DNA of 64,000 bases from NCBI RefSeq assembly GCF_037996765.1, contig NZ_JBBNAD010000001.1:124001-188000 (forward strand), written 5' to 3'. The stretch's first letter is position 1. Every line of letters begins with the position of its first letter. The DNA comes from Bdellovibrio sp. GT3. GTDB taxonomy: Bacteria; Bdellovibrionota; Bdellovibrionia; Bdellovibrionales; Bdellovibrionaceae. The translations under genes and the position numbers were made by a program. The notes under the pieces were generated by a model. That model was not told the origin of the DNA. It saw only the letters and a program-made list of their open reading frames with translations, and searched no databases. Shown here one piece after another: positions 45,036-53,249 of the stretch.

Positions 45036-45640
45036 TGGCAATCTTTAAACCGGGCGAGAGACATCGCTATCATAATATTTTGAGCAAGCGTAAAGGGAAG
45101 CGTGGCGTGACGGCAGTTCTGTCTTTGACAGCGATGGTCGACATGTTTACGGTTCTCGTGATCTTCCTTCTTCAAAACTACAATACGACGGGTGACATTC
45201 TTTACATGCCAAAGGAAGTAACGCTTCCTAAGGCAGCCAGCGTAAAAGAATTGAAACCGGCTCACGTAGTGACGATCTCCAACAAGGAAATCGTTTTGGA
45301 CAGGGATGTGGTTGCCACTTTTGATGAAGTTCAGGCAACAGGTGCAGATGACTGGAATATTCCTAAGTTGAAGGAGCAGTTGACTGCAGCTTTGGCAAAA
45401 AGCAAAGCAGAACACGAAGCGAAACTGCAAAACAAAATCAGAAATGCTGTTGATCAAACAAAAGGTCAAAGCAATAACCCTGAGGATGATAATGCATGGA
45501 GCAAAGTGACCATCCAGGCCGATAAGGGTATGGATTTCCTGACTGTGAAAAAGGTAATGTTCACAGTGACGGAAGCTGGTGCCGGCGAAATCAATTTCGC
45601 GGTGATCAAAAACTCTAACCAGTCGACTTCTACCCAATAG
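45035..45640 (+). CDS. aglS: TolR/ExbD-like motor protein (second)
   Basis: 201 residues. One membrane helix (AVLSLTAMVDMFTVLVIFLL) with the conserved Asp in AMVDMF. The periplasmic domain is longer than in the first paralogue and includes a helical Lys/Glu insert (LTAALAKSKAEHEAKLQNK). The one-base overlap with the first paralogue indicates tight coupling. Last gene of the gliding cluster. Symbol by order. Confidence 0.84.
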   Translation: MAIFKPGERHRYHNILSKRKGKRGVTAVLSLTAMVDMFTVLVIFLLQNYNTTGDILYMPKEVTLPKAASVKELKPAHVVTISNKEIVLDRDVVATFDEVQATGADDWNIPKLKEQLTAALAKSKAEHEAKLQNKIRNAVDQTKGQSNNPEDDNAWSKVTIQADKGMDFLTVKKVMFTVTEAGAGEINFAVIKNSNQSTSTQ

Positions 45641-45658
45641 TTTGGGTAGAATCGCTAC

Positions 45659-46681
45659 ATGGCCAAGTTCAAGAACCTCATTTTTACAGCACTTTTAGTT
45701 TTGTTATTCGTTGAGGTTCTTATTGTCTTTCCTCAAAAACTTGAACACGAAGACGATGCTCAGGTTCAAGCACGCGTAGAACTCCAGGAAAAAAGAAAAA
45801 AAGAGCTCGAAGAACTGGGTAAAGATGCCCAGCAAAAACCGGCAGGTGGCACCATGGCGGATCAGCGCATGGGTGGTGTGCATTTGGTGGAAAGCCAAAA
45901 AGGTCAAAGAGACTGGGAGCTGTTTTCTGAATCAGCCGAAGGCAGTCAGGGCAGCGGCAACTGGAAGCTTAAAAAAGTCCGCGTATTCTTTTATAATCAG
46001 GAAAAAGTTGAATTCACCGCAACTGGTGATGAGGGCACGATCGATGCGGCCTCAAAAGATTTGAAGATCGAGGGCAATGTTATCACCCGGTCAGAGAATG
46101 GCTATGTTTTCAAAACTCCCGGGATCTCGTACTCTTCAGTTAAAAGACTCATCGAGAGCCCCGAGACAGTTTATATGGAAGGACCTGCAGACAGCACCGG
46201 CGGCGGCATGATCGTTCGTGGTCGCAGCATGCAGGTTTTCGTGGATCAGTCCAAGATGGTCATTCGGGAAAAGGTCACGGCCACAAAGTCCATGAGTCAG
46301 GGCAAGCGCTTTGAGATTGATGCCGATGGCGCAGAATTTAGTGGAAAAAACAATACGGCGCGGTTTTTAGGCGCGGTTCGAATGAACTACGATGGAATGA
46401 GATTGGAAGGCCCTGAGGCCAGCTTCCTATATGATCGCGGCGCAAATATTTTGAGTACCATCAGCATCATGGGGGGCGTGAAAGTCAGTGATGCGGATAA
46501 GTTTGCGACGGCAGATGTCGTAAACCTGGACCTTTTGGCAAATAAATATGTATTCAAGGGGAAACCCAAGGTCATTCAGAACAACGATGAGCTGAGTGGC
46601 GAGGAAATCATCTTTCTCGATGGCGGGAAAAAGGTTAAAGTTGAAAGAGTACGCGCCAAGATGGAGAGCATGGACAAATGA
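45659..46681 (+). CDS. LptC/LptA-like lipopolysaccharide transport protein
   Basis: 340 residues. One N-terminal membrane helix ([17 protein letters not shown]) is followed by a Lys/Glu coiled segment, then an LptC-like beta region (about 90-180: [40 protein letters not shown]) and a second, LptA/OstA-like region (about 200-340: [39 protein letters not shown]). It appears to combine the LptC bridge anchor and the LptA periplasmic repeat in one chain. It overlaps lptB by four bases, as expected for Lpt genes. No separate lptA is present between it and kdsC or lptB. Confidence 0.82.
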   Translation: MAKFKNLIFTALLVLLFVEVLIVFPQKLEHEDDAQVQARVELQEKRKKELEELGKDAQQKPAGGTMADQRMGGVHLVESQKGQRDWELFSESAEGSQGSGNWKLKKVRVFFYNQEKVEFTATGDEGTIDAASKDLKIEGNVITRSENGYVFKTPGISYSSVKRLIESPETVYMEGPADSTGGGMIVRGRSMQVFVDQSKMVIREKVTATKSMSQGKRFEIDADGAEFSGKNNTARFLGAVRMNYDGMRLEGPEASFLYDRGANILSTISIMGGVKVSDADKFATADVVNLDLLANKYVFKGKPKVIQNNDELSGEEIIFLDGGKKVKVERVRAKMESMDK

Positions 46682-47400
46682 GTATTCTGACCATCAAAGA
46701 AATTTCAAAGAGCTTTAAAAAACGCAAAGTCGTTAACGGAGCCTCGTTTTCGGTTGAGTCCGGGCAGGTCGTGGGTCTTTTGGGTCCCAACGGGGCTGGT
46801 AAGACGACTTCGTTTTACATGGTCGTGGGGATCATTCAACCCGATAACGGCGTGATCCATCTGGATGACGAGGATATCACCAAAGAGCCCATGTATAAAC
46901 GGGCTCGGGTGGGACTTAGCTACCTGGCGCAAGAACCCAGTATTTTTCGTAAACTGACTGTGGCCGAGAACATCACTGTGGCTCTTGAAGCCCACGGTTT
47001 TAGCGGTGCCCAGCGTGCGGAACGCTTGGAACTGTTGATCTCTGAGCTGCGCATTGGACATATCCGTGACAGCTATGGATATGCTTTGTCGGGTGGTGAG
47101 CGTCGCCGTGTGGAGATTGCTCGCGCTTTGGCGGGAGAGCCCAAGTTCCTTCTGCTGGATGAGCCCTTTGCGGGTATCGATCCAATTGCGGTCGGTGACA
47201 TCCAGAATATCATCCGCGAACTTAAGGCCAAAGGTATAGGAGTTCTCATTACGGATCATAACGTTCGTGAGACTTTAGGTATTTGCGACTATGCTTATAT
47301 ACTAAAGGACGGAGCAATTCAGGTCAGCGGAAGTGCTGACGAAATCACTCAATCTGAATTGGCCCGCAAATTCTATCTTGGTGAGAATTTTAGACTGTAA
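46678..47400 (+). CDS. lptB: Lipopolysaccharide export ABC ATPase LptB
   Basis: 240 residues. Walker [11 protein letters not shown]-loop LAQEPSIF, signature [15 protein letters not shown], Walker [13 protein letters not shown] and switch ITDHNVRE. The last segment [11 protein letters not shown] is characteristic of LptB. It powers extraction of LPS from the inner membrane with LptF/LptG, which are not in this window. Confidence 0.96.
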   Translation: MSILTIKEISKSFKKRKVVNGASFSVESGQVVGLLGPNGAGKTTSFYMVVGIIQPDNGVIHLDDEDITKEPMYKRARVGLSYLAQEPSIFRKLTVAENITVALEAHGFSGAQRAERLELLISELRIGHIRDSYGYALSGGERRRVEIARALAGEPKFLLLDEPFAGIDPIAVGDIQNIIRELKAKGIGVLITDHNVRETLGICDYAYILKDGAIQVSGSADEITQSELARKFYLGENFRL

Positions 47401-47431
47401 CGCTTTGGCGCGTTTTTCAGAAAGGTAAACA

Positions 47432-48871
47432 ATGGCTCTTCGACAGACCATGAACCTGAGTCAATCTCTGGTCATCACACCGCAGCTTCAACAGGCCATC
47501 AAACTGTTGCAGATGTCGCGTATGGAACTGGAGTCAGCGGTGCGTTCTGAATTAGAGGAAAATCCGATTCTTGAAGAAGCAGAGCAACTGAAAGAGGAAG
47601 ATCTCCAGCGTACAAAGGAAGCCGCTGACGAAGTCGGCGACGGTGCCGGAGAGACGGCCAACGAACAGATTTCCCAGGATCCGCAAAAACAAGATGAGTT
47701 TGAGTGGGAATCCTATATTGAGCAAAATCAAAAACCTCCTCAGTCCGGCATGGCTGGCTCTGAAGAGATCATGAACTATGAAAACGTCATCACTGCTTCT
47801 CAAACCTTGCACGATCACCTTTACTGGCAAGTGAAAATGAATGGCTTCTCTGAGGAAGAGGAGCGCGCAGCTGATGCGATTATCGGTGCGATTGATGATG
47901 ACGGTTATTTCAAAGTTTCTATCGACCAACTTGCCGAAGAAGAGAAGTTGGACAAGGGGTTGTTGGAAGACACCCTGACCCTGATTCATGAGTTTGATCC
48001 TCCGGGTGTTGGGGCTCGTGACCTTAAAGAATGTCTTTTGATCCAGGCCAAGCATCTTGAGGAAGACACTCACGATCTGGTGAATTTGATCACGAATCAT
48101 CTGAAAGATCTGGAAAAGAAGAATTACGAAGCCATTGCGAAAGCATTGGGGCGTGATATCGAAGACGTGGTTGATATGTGTAAGATCATCTACGCCATGG
48201 ATCCAAAACCGGGTCGTGCCTTTGTTTCCAGCGACACTCACTATGTGACACCGGATGTTTACGTTTACAAAGTTGGTGACGACTACGTGGTGTCTTTGAA
48301 TGAAGACGGTTTGCCGCGTTTGAAAATTTCGAACTTTTATAAAAACATGCTGAAAAGTGGCAAAACCACGGGCGACAAAACTCAGGATTATATCCAGGAG
48401 AAATTGCGTTCAGCAGTTTGGTTGATTAAATCCATTCATCAAAGACAAAGAACGATTTATAAAGTTGCCGAGTCGATCGTAAAACATCAACGCGACTTCT
48501 TTGAAAAAGGTTCCGAGCATTTGAAACCGATGGTCTTGCGCGATATCGCCAATGACATCGGGATGCATGAATCAACAGTCAGTCGTGTAACCACGGCGAA
48601 GTATGTTCACACCCCGCAGGGTATTTACGAACTGAAGTACTTCTTCAATTCCGGTATTGCGTCGGGTGACGGGGATTCATTGGCAAGTGAATCAGTGAAG
48701 GTGAAAATCAAGGACCTGGTTGCCAAGGAAGATCCAAAAAATCCATTGTCAGATCAGAAGATCGTGGATTTGTTGAAAGTCGACGGTATTCAAATCGCCC
48801 GTCGTACTGTTGCCAAGTACCGTGATGTTTTGAAAATCCTTCCGTCTTCGCAAAGAAAGAAGTATTTCTAG
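47432..48871 (+). CDS. rpoN: RNA polymerase sigma-54 factor
   Basis: 479 residues. Gln/Leu-rich region I (LSQSLVITPQLQQAIKLLQMS) that interacts with activators, an acidic region II (about 45-105), the core-binding and DNA-binding region III (MHESTVSRVTTAKYVHTPQG helix-turn-helix) and the RpoN box (ARRTVAKYRDVL). It partners with activators such as the FHA protein at 27140-28372. Follows lptB as in many Proteobacteria and is closed by a terminator. Confidence 0.97.
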   Translation: MALRQTMNLSQSLVITPQLQQAIKLLQMSRMELESAVRSELEENPILEEAEQLKEEDLQRTKEAADEVGDGAGETANEQISQDPQKQDEFEWESYIEQNQKPPQSGMAGSEEIMNYENVITASQTLHDHLYWQVKMNGFSEEEERAADAIIGAIDDDGYFKVSIDQLAEEEKLDKGLLEDTLTLIHEFDPPGVGARDLKECLLIQAKHLEEDTHDLVNLITNHLKDLEKKNYEAIAKALGRDIEDVVDMCKIIYAMDPKPGRAFVSSDTHYVTPDVYVYKVGDDYVVSLNEDGLPRLKISNFYKNMLKSGKTTGDKTQDYIQEKLRSAVWLIKSIHQRQRTIYKVAESIVKHQRDFFEKGSEHLKPMVLRDIANDIGMHESTVSRVTTAKYVHTPQGIYELKYFFNSGIASGDGDSLASESVKVKIKDLVAKEDPKNPLSDQKIVDLLKVDGIQIARRTVAKYRDVLKILPSSQRKKYF

Positions 48872-48900
48872 TACTGCACGCATAATTCAGATTACTGAAA

Positions 48901-48930
48901 TCCCCGCGCGGCTCGTGCGGGGATTTTTAT
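48901..48930 (+). terminator. Terminator after rpoN
   Basis: TCCCCGC (48901-48907) pairs with GCGGGGA (48917-48923), followed by a T-rich stretch. It lies 30 bases after the rpoN stop; apt begins at 48944. Confidence 0.88.
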
Positions 48931-48943
48931 TTGAGGAGTTGTC

Positions 48944-49441
48944 ATGGACCTGAAGAAGCTTATTACGGATGTCCCAAACTTTCCGCAAGAGGGGATTCTA
49001 TTCCGGGACATGTCGCCGCTGTTGAAAAATCCTGAGGCCATGCACTACGTTTCACACAATCTCGTAAACGGAGTTGATTTATCGCAAGTGCAATATTTTG
49101 CGGGAATAGAATCCAGAGGGTTCATTTTGGCTGCTCATCTGGCGGCAACTCATGGGAAGGGCTTCATGCCCATTCGTAAAGCGGGCAAGTTACCCCCGCC
49201 CACGCGCCGACTTTCCTATGCTTTGGAGTACGGAACGGCCGAGATCGAGCTTCCAGTAGGGGGCGGAAAGATTATGATCGTGGATGATGTTTTGGCGACG
49301 GGCGGAACTTTGCAGGCAGCCATTGATTTAAGCACGATGGCTGGGTATACAGTGCAGGCAGTGGCGGTTCTGGTGAACCTGACCTTCCTGAACCAAATGA
49401 AGTTTAACGGCAAAGAGGTTTTTTCCCTTGTACAATATTAA
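48944..49441 (+). CDS. apt: Adenine phosphoribosyltransferase
   Basis: 165 residues. The PRPP-binding motif IMIVDDVLATGGTLQAA, the N-terminal DVPNFPQEGILFRDMSPLL and the flexible loop KLPPPTRRLSYALEYGT are typical. It salvages adenine to AMP in the cytoplasm. The downstream nucleosidase-like gene overlaps its 3' end by 14 bases; together they could recycle adenine released from methylthioadenosine or S-adenosylhomocysteine, which fits with metK located 2.5 kb downstream. Confidence 0.96.
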   Translation: MDLKKLITDVPNFPQEGILFRDMSPLLKNPEAMHYVSHNLVNGVDLSQVQYFAGIESRGFILAAHLAATHGKGFMPIRKAGKLPPPTRRLSYALEYGTAEIELPVGGGKIMIVDDVLATGGTLQAAIDLSTMAGYTVQAVAVLVNLTFLNQMKFNGKEVFSLVQY

Positions 49442-50012
49442 TGACGTCGCACTTTTGATGGCACTTCCTCATGAATCCCAGAATGTTTTCGAAAATGAGA
49501 ATATTCAGGTTCACTATACGGGTATCGGCAAAGTGAATGCCGCTTTGACCGCGATGGATGTCATTCATAAAACAAAATGCAAAGTCATTATTAACCTGGG
49601 AACTGCCGGCAGCGCTAAATTCAAAACTCACGAGCTGATTGAGGTTTCCTCTTTTGTTCAAAGGGACATGGATATCACTCCGTTGGGCTTCAAAGTCGGC
49701 GAAACTCCCTTTGATCCTATTCCGGGGCAAATTGATCTGATCCCGTATTTTGCGGAACTACCCCATGGAATCTGCAGTACCGGGGACAATTTTGAAACGG
49801 GCACTCCTAAGATTCCTTGTGACCTTGTTGATATGGAAGGCTATGCAATTGCCAAGGTCTGCCGCAAGATGGGCGTGCAGCTGATTTCGCTTAAATACAT
49901 CACGGATGGGGCAGACCATAACGCCCATAATGACTGGGCCGCGAACCTTTTACCGGGCGCTAAGAAATTACTCTATTTTTATCAGCGTATGGTTTCAGTT
50001 CCACCCAAATAA
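49428..50012 (+). CDS. Nucleosidase-like protein (MTA/SAH nucleosidase family)
   Basis: 194 residues from TTG 49428, with GAGG nine bases upstream. The phosphorylase/nucleosidase pattern is clear: VHYTGIGKVNAALTAMDVI, INLGTAGSAKF, STGDNFETG, LVDMEGYAIAKVC and the Asp in YITDGADHNA. The substrate could be methylthioadenosine, S-adenosylhomocysteine or a related nucleoside; adenine released would feed the apt gene just upstream. It is shorter than MtnN (about 230 residues), so the substrate is uncertain. Confidence 0.85.
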   Translation: MYNINDVALLMALPHESQNVFENENIQVHYTGIGKVNAALTAMDVIHKTKCKVIINLGTAGSAKFKTHELIEVSSFVQRDMDITPLGFKVGETPFDPIPGQIDLIPYFAELPHGICSTGDNFETGTPKIPCDLVDMEGYAIAKVCRKMGVQLISLKYITDGADHNAHNDWAANLLPGAKKLLYFYQRMVSVPPK

Positions 50013-50088
50013 CCCGACAAAATTTATTTTCTCAAAGTGAGATTTTAAATTAACCGCAAATTTATTCCTCCGGTTCTCATTATAGAGC

Positions 50089-50115
50089 TCATCTTTGGTC
50101 CAGCAGGGCCGATAA
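50089..50115 (+). promoter_or_regulatory. Candidate sigma-28 (FliA) promoter for hpf
   Basis: TCATCTTT (50089-50096), an 11-base spacer and a perfect GCCGATAA (50108-50115) match the FliA architecture (TAAAGTTT-N11-GCCGATAA: -10 eight of eight, -35 five of eight). Transcription would start about 45 bases before the hpf ATG. Confidence 0.55.
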
Positions 50116-50165
50116 GAAGTTCAGGAACACACTAGAAGGCCTTGAAAGGGGCTGGAGGAGATAAA

Positions 50166-50516
50166 ATGAAATTGAACACAACCTTTAAGCATCTTGATCA
50201 CTCCGATTCACTTGTAACCTATACGGAACAGCGTATGGAGGAGATTGGTCAGTTTCTGCTTAGAGAGGGTTACGGGTCCGTTTACTTCAGCAAAACCAAG
50301 AATGAATTTTGTGTGGAGATTTCCGTAAACACCCGTGAGAAGTATTTTAAGGCCTCTTCGTTTGGTGTGGATGCCTATGCTGCTGTAGATGCCTGTGTGG
50401 ACAAGCTTGAAAAGCAATTTTTGAAGACAGCCAAAATGTACAAGGATCACAAGAAGCCAGAGCTTTCCAAAGAAGGTCGTCTGAATCAGATGCTTCGCGT
50501 CCGCAAAGCAGCTTAA
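50166..50516 (+). CDS. hpf: Ribosome hibernation promoting factor
   Basis: 116 residues from ATG 50166, with GGAGGAG upstream (an earlier in-frame start at 50142 lies inside the binding-site region). The YfiA/HPF fold is recognised from KLNTTFKHLDHSDSLVTYTEQR, the Cys-containing VEISVNTREKYFKASSFGVDAYAAVDACVDKLEKQ, and a Lys/Arg-rich tail. It binds 30S subunits at the tRNA and mRNA channel and stabilises inactive ribosomes. Short form with no C-terminal dimerisation domain. It continues the conserved rpoN-hpf order. Confidence 0.93.
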   Translation: MKLNTTFKHLDHSDSLVTYTEQRMEEIGQFLLREGYGSVYFSKTKNEFCVEISVNTREKYFKASSFGVDAYAAVDACVDKLEKQFLKTAKMYKDHKKPELSKEGRLNQMLRVRKAA

Positions 50517-50545
50517 TGCAAAGTTGAAAAACAAATGTAATTAAC

Positions 50546-50575
50546 AAAAGGTGGTCGATGACCACCTTTTGTTGT
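50546..50575 (+). terminator. Terminator after hpf
   Basis: A perfect 11-bp stem AAAAGGTGGTC (50546-50556) / GACCACCTTTT (50560-50570), three-base loop GAT, then T-rich sequence. Confidence 0.85.
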
Positions 50576-50586
50576 TTAATGTGCTG

Positions 50587-51897
50587 ATGAAAAGCACCGA
50601 ATCTGGCATTTTTTTTGGTAATTGGCTGTTTTCCTCTGTTGTGGAAGATGATGCGCTTACCAGGTCCTATAAGTATCGCCTGTTGGTAGCAATCACTCTG
50701 TTAACTGGTTTGTTCATGTGGATGTATGGCATCCTCTCTGTAGTTCTGGTCGTGGATAAGCGACTGGCAACCATTGGATTCACCTGCGCCTTAGTTCATG
50801 CATTCTGTCCGATGTGGTACAAGATCACTCGATCCATAACTTTTGCGACCTATGTGATGGTGGCCGCAGGAATGACCTTCCAGACTGCGTTTGCTTATTT
50901 TACCGGTGGATTTTTCGCTCCCACTTTATTCTGGATTGCGGTTTTACCGATGATCGTGGGCATTCTGACCAATAAGACCCACGCATTGACCTGGATATTT
51001 ATCTGCGTTGCGGGTTATGCGCTCATGTTCCTTGCGCAGACCCGAGGCCTGGTGCCGCCAAACCAATTGTCAGAAGATGGCAAAGTCGTGGTTCAGTTTA
51101 TGGTCGGCTTGGGGTTGATCGCTCTTGTTGGTGGATTCTCCTTGTTCTTCATTGAGCTGGGCTATTTTTATCACAATAAAATTTCCGCAAAGAACATGCA
51201 GATTCGCCAGCTGTTTCGTGCCATCACTCATGACATCCTGAATCCTTTGGCGGTGGTGGAGATGACTCAAACCAGAATTCAAAATCGCGTACCGGAGTTG
51301 GAATCAGAGCTCAGTCACTCCAAGAAAATTATAGGCAATATTCGCAGCACAGTTGAGAACGCCCGTCACTTTGATGCCGCTGATTCGGGCCGAGTGGTGC
51401 TGAATATACTGCCAGTATCCATGAATGGTTTGTTGGAGTCGGTGTCAGTGTTATTTGCCGAGCGCTTTCGCGAAAAAAACCTGACCTTGGAAATCAGCGA
51501 GGAAGTGAAGTCTGCCTTCGTTTTAGGTGATGAGATCAGTTTACGAACTCAGGTTGTCTGCAACGCCATCTCCAATGCGATCAAATTTAGCAATCCTGGC
51601 AGTAAAATTGAAGTGACCGGGGTTTCTCACGGCACTGAGTATGAAGTGGTTATTAGGGACTACGGGGTGGGAATCCAGCCGGACCGCATTTCTCAATGGG
51701 AGCTTGCGGGGGCGCTGTCTTCCTCGCCAGGCACTTGGGGTGAAAAAGGGACTGGTTTTGGACTTTTACTCATGAAGCACTACCTCGATAAAGCTCATGG
51801 TCGTCTGCAGATACACAGCATATGTGATGGTTTAGACTCTGCCAGTCGTGGAACTCGGGTCAGTCTTTTCCTTAAGAAGGCCCCGGCAATTGGTTGA
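50587..51897 (+). CDS. Membrane sensor histidine kinase
   Basis: 436 residues from ATG 50587; the open frame extends to a GTG at 50551, but that lies in the hpf terminator. About six membrane helices fill residues 35-200. The H-box is RAITHDILNPL with the phospho-acceptor His. The ATPase shows an N-box (CNAISNAIKFSNPGSKIEV), G1 RDYGVGI and G2 GTGFGLLLMKHYLDKAHG. No response regulator is adjacent. The signal is unknown and possibly membrane-related given the many helices without a periplasmic domain. Confidence 0.9.
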   Translation: MKSTESGIFFGNWLFSSVVEDDALTRSYKYRLLVAITLLTGLFMWMYGILSVVLVVDKRLATIGFTCALVHAFCPMWYKITRSITFATYVMVAAGMTFQTAFAYFTGGFFAPTLFWIAVLPMIVGILTNKTHALTWIFICVAGYALMFLAQTRGLVPPNQLSEDGKVVVQFMVGLGLIALVGGFSLFFIELGYFYHNKISAKNMQIRQLFRAITHDILNPLAVVEMTQTRIQNRVPELESELSHSKKIIGNIRSTVENARHFDAADSGRVVLNILPVSMNGLLESVSVLFAERFREKNLTLEISEEVKSAFVLGDEISLRTQVVCNAISNAIKFSNPGSKIEVTGVSHGTEYEVVIRDYGVGIQPDRISQWELAGALSSSPGTWGEKGTGFGLLLMKHYLDKAHGRLQIHSICDGLDSASRGTRVSLFLKKAPAIG

Positions 51898-51956
51898 CCC
51901 CCAAATTCGACTTTGATAGGTTGCGAGGCTGACTTAAAGTACAGTCAATCAATCCT

Positions 51957-51987
51957 TGCTGCACTCTGCCCCGGTTAGTGTGCAGCA
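51957..51987 (+). promoter_or_regulatory. Hairpin in the metK leader
   Basis: TGCTGCAC (51957-51964) and GTGCAGCA (51980-51987) pair as an 8-bp stem, loop of 15 bases, 25 bases before the metK GTG start. No T-run follows, and no known SAM riboswitch signature was seen. Possible attenuation or translation-control element. Confidence 0.35.
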
Positions 51988-52012
51988 GCTTCGTCCATAA
52001 GGAAAAATAGAA

Positions 52013-53176
52013 GTGAAAAACTATCTTTTTACGAGTGAATCTGTTTCTGAAGGCCATCCGGATAAAATGGCCGATCAAATCTCTGATGGCATCCTGGATG
52101 CTATTCTGGCTCAAGACCCAAAAGGTCGTGTTGCCTGTGAGACTTTGCTAACAACAGGTTTGATCGTTGTTGCTGGTGAAATCACGACTTCTGCAAAAGT
52201 GAACTTTTCAGAAGTGGCTCGTGATGTTGTTAAACGTATTGGTTATGACCATTCTGACAAGGGTTTTGACTACAAAACTTGCGCCGTGACGGTTGCAGTT
52301 GGCCAACAGTCTCCAGACATCGCTGTCGGTGTTAAGGAAACTCTGTCTGATGATCAAGGTGCCGGCGATCAAGGTTTGATGTTCGGTTACGCAGTTAACG
52401 AAACTCCAGAGTTGATGCCTCTATCCATCGCTATGTCTCACAGACTGGTTAAGGATTTGGCGACTCTTCGTAAAGCCAACAAAGTGGACTGGTTGCGCCC
52501 GGATGCTAAATCCCAAGTAACTGTTCAGTACGAAAACGGTATCGCAAAACGCATCGATGCAGTGGTTATTTCCACTCAGCACGCTGACAGCGTTTCCAAT
52601 GCGACAATCAAAGAATTCATCACTGAGGAGTTGATCAAAAAATCAATCCCAGCTCAGTGGATCGACGCAAAAACCAAATTCTTCATCAATCCAACGGGCC
52701 GTTTCGTTACGGGTGGTCCAATGGGTGACGCTGGTTTGACCGGCCGTAAAATCATCGTGGACACTTACGGTGGTCACGGTGCCCATGGTGGTGGTGCATT
52801 CTCTGGGAAAGATCCTTCCAAAGTGGATCGCTCAGCTGCTTACGCAGCTCGTCATATCGCTAAGAACATCGTTGGTGCAGGTTTGGCAGATCGCTGCTTG
52901 CTTCAAGTTGCTTACGCGATTGGTGTGGCTGAGCCGGTTTCCATCACAGTAAACGATTTCGGTACAAGCAAAGTTGGCTCCGAAGTGCTTGAAAAAGCAG
53001 TTCGTCAGGTCTTTGACTTGCGCCCAGCTCGCATTACGAAGGATTTGGACCTTTTGAGACCGATTTACTCTCAAACTGCTGCATACGGCCACTTCGGTCG
53101 TACTGAAGAAGGTTTCTCTTGGGAGAAATTGAACAAGGTTGAAGAGCTTAAAGCGGCTGTAAAGGGCCTGATCTAG
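52013..53176 (+). CDS. metK: S-adenosylmethionine synthase
   Basis: 387 residues, GTG start with AAGGA upstream. Conserved [20 protein letters not shown], the [12 protein letters not shown] hexapeptide region, and the metal-binding [21 protein letters not shown]. It makes S-adenosylmethionine from Met and ATP. It is monocistronic by its hairpin leader and its strong terminator. Confidence 0.98.
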   Translation: MKNYLFTSESVSEGHPDKMADQISDGILDAILAQDPKGRVACETLLTTGLIVVAGEITTSAKVNFSEVARDVVKRIGYDHSDKGFDYKTCAVTVAVGQQSPDIAVGVKETLSDDQGAGDQGLMFGYAVNETPELMPLSIAMSHRLVKDLATLRKANKVDWLRPDAKSQVTVQYENGIAKRIDAVVISTQHADSVSNATIKEFITEELIKKSIPAQWIDAKTKFFINPTGRFVTGGPMGDAGLTGRKIIVDTYGGHGAHGGGAFSGKDPSKVDRSAAYAARHIAKNIVGAGLADRCLLQVAYAIGVAEPVSITVNDFGTSKVGSEVLEKAVRQVFDLRPARITKDLDLLRPIYSQTAAYGHFGRTEEGFSWEKLNKVEELKAAVKGLI

Positions 53177-53207
53177 TTCCTTGATATTTCGAAATTTATT
53201 AATCATT

Positions 53208-53243
53208 GCGCCGAGTTGTCTCTAGCAACTCGGCGCTTCTTTT
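53208..53243 (+). terminator. Terminator after metK
   Basis: A perfect 11-bp stem GCGCCGAGTTG (53208-53218) / CAACTCGGCGC (53226-53236), loop of seven, then TTCTTTTAT. The lepA start is 14 bases beyond the stem. Confidence 0.92.
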
Positions 53244-53249
53244 ATAATA

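Noticed and set aside
45029-45637. A 202-codon open frame on the minus strand opposite the second TolR-like gene
   Set aside because: It mirrors a well-supported gene over its full length, has no family signature and is a codon-usage shadow. The same holds for long minus frames at 37806-38390, 30795-31523 and 53535-54131.
51898-52012. SAM riboswitch before metK
   Set aside because: The leader lacks the conserved sequence blocks of the known SAM classes that I can recall; only a simple hairpin is present.
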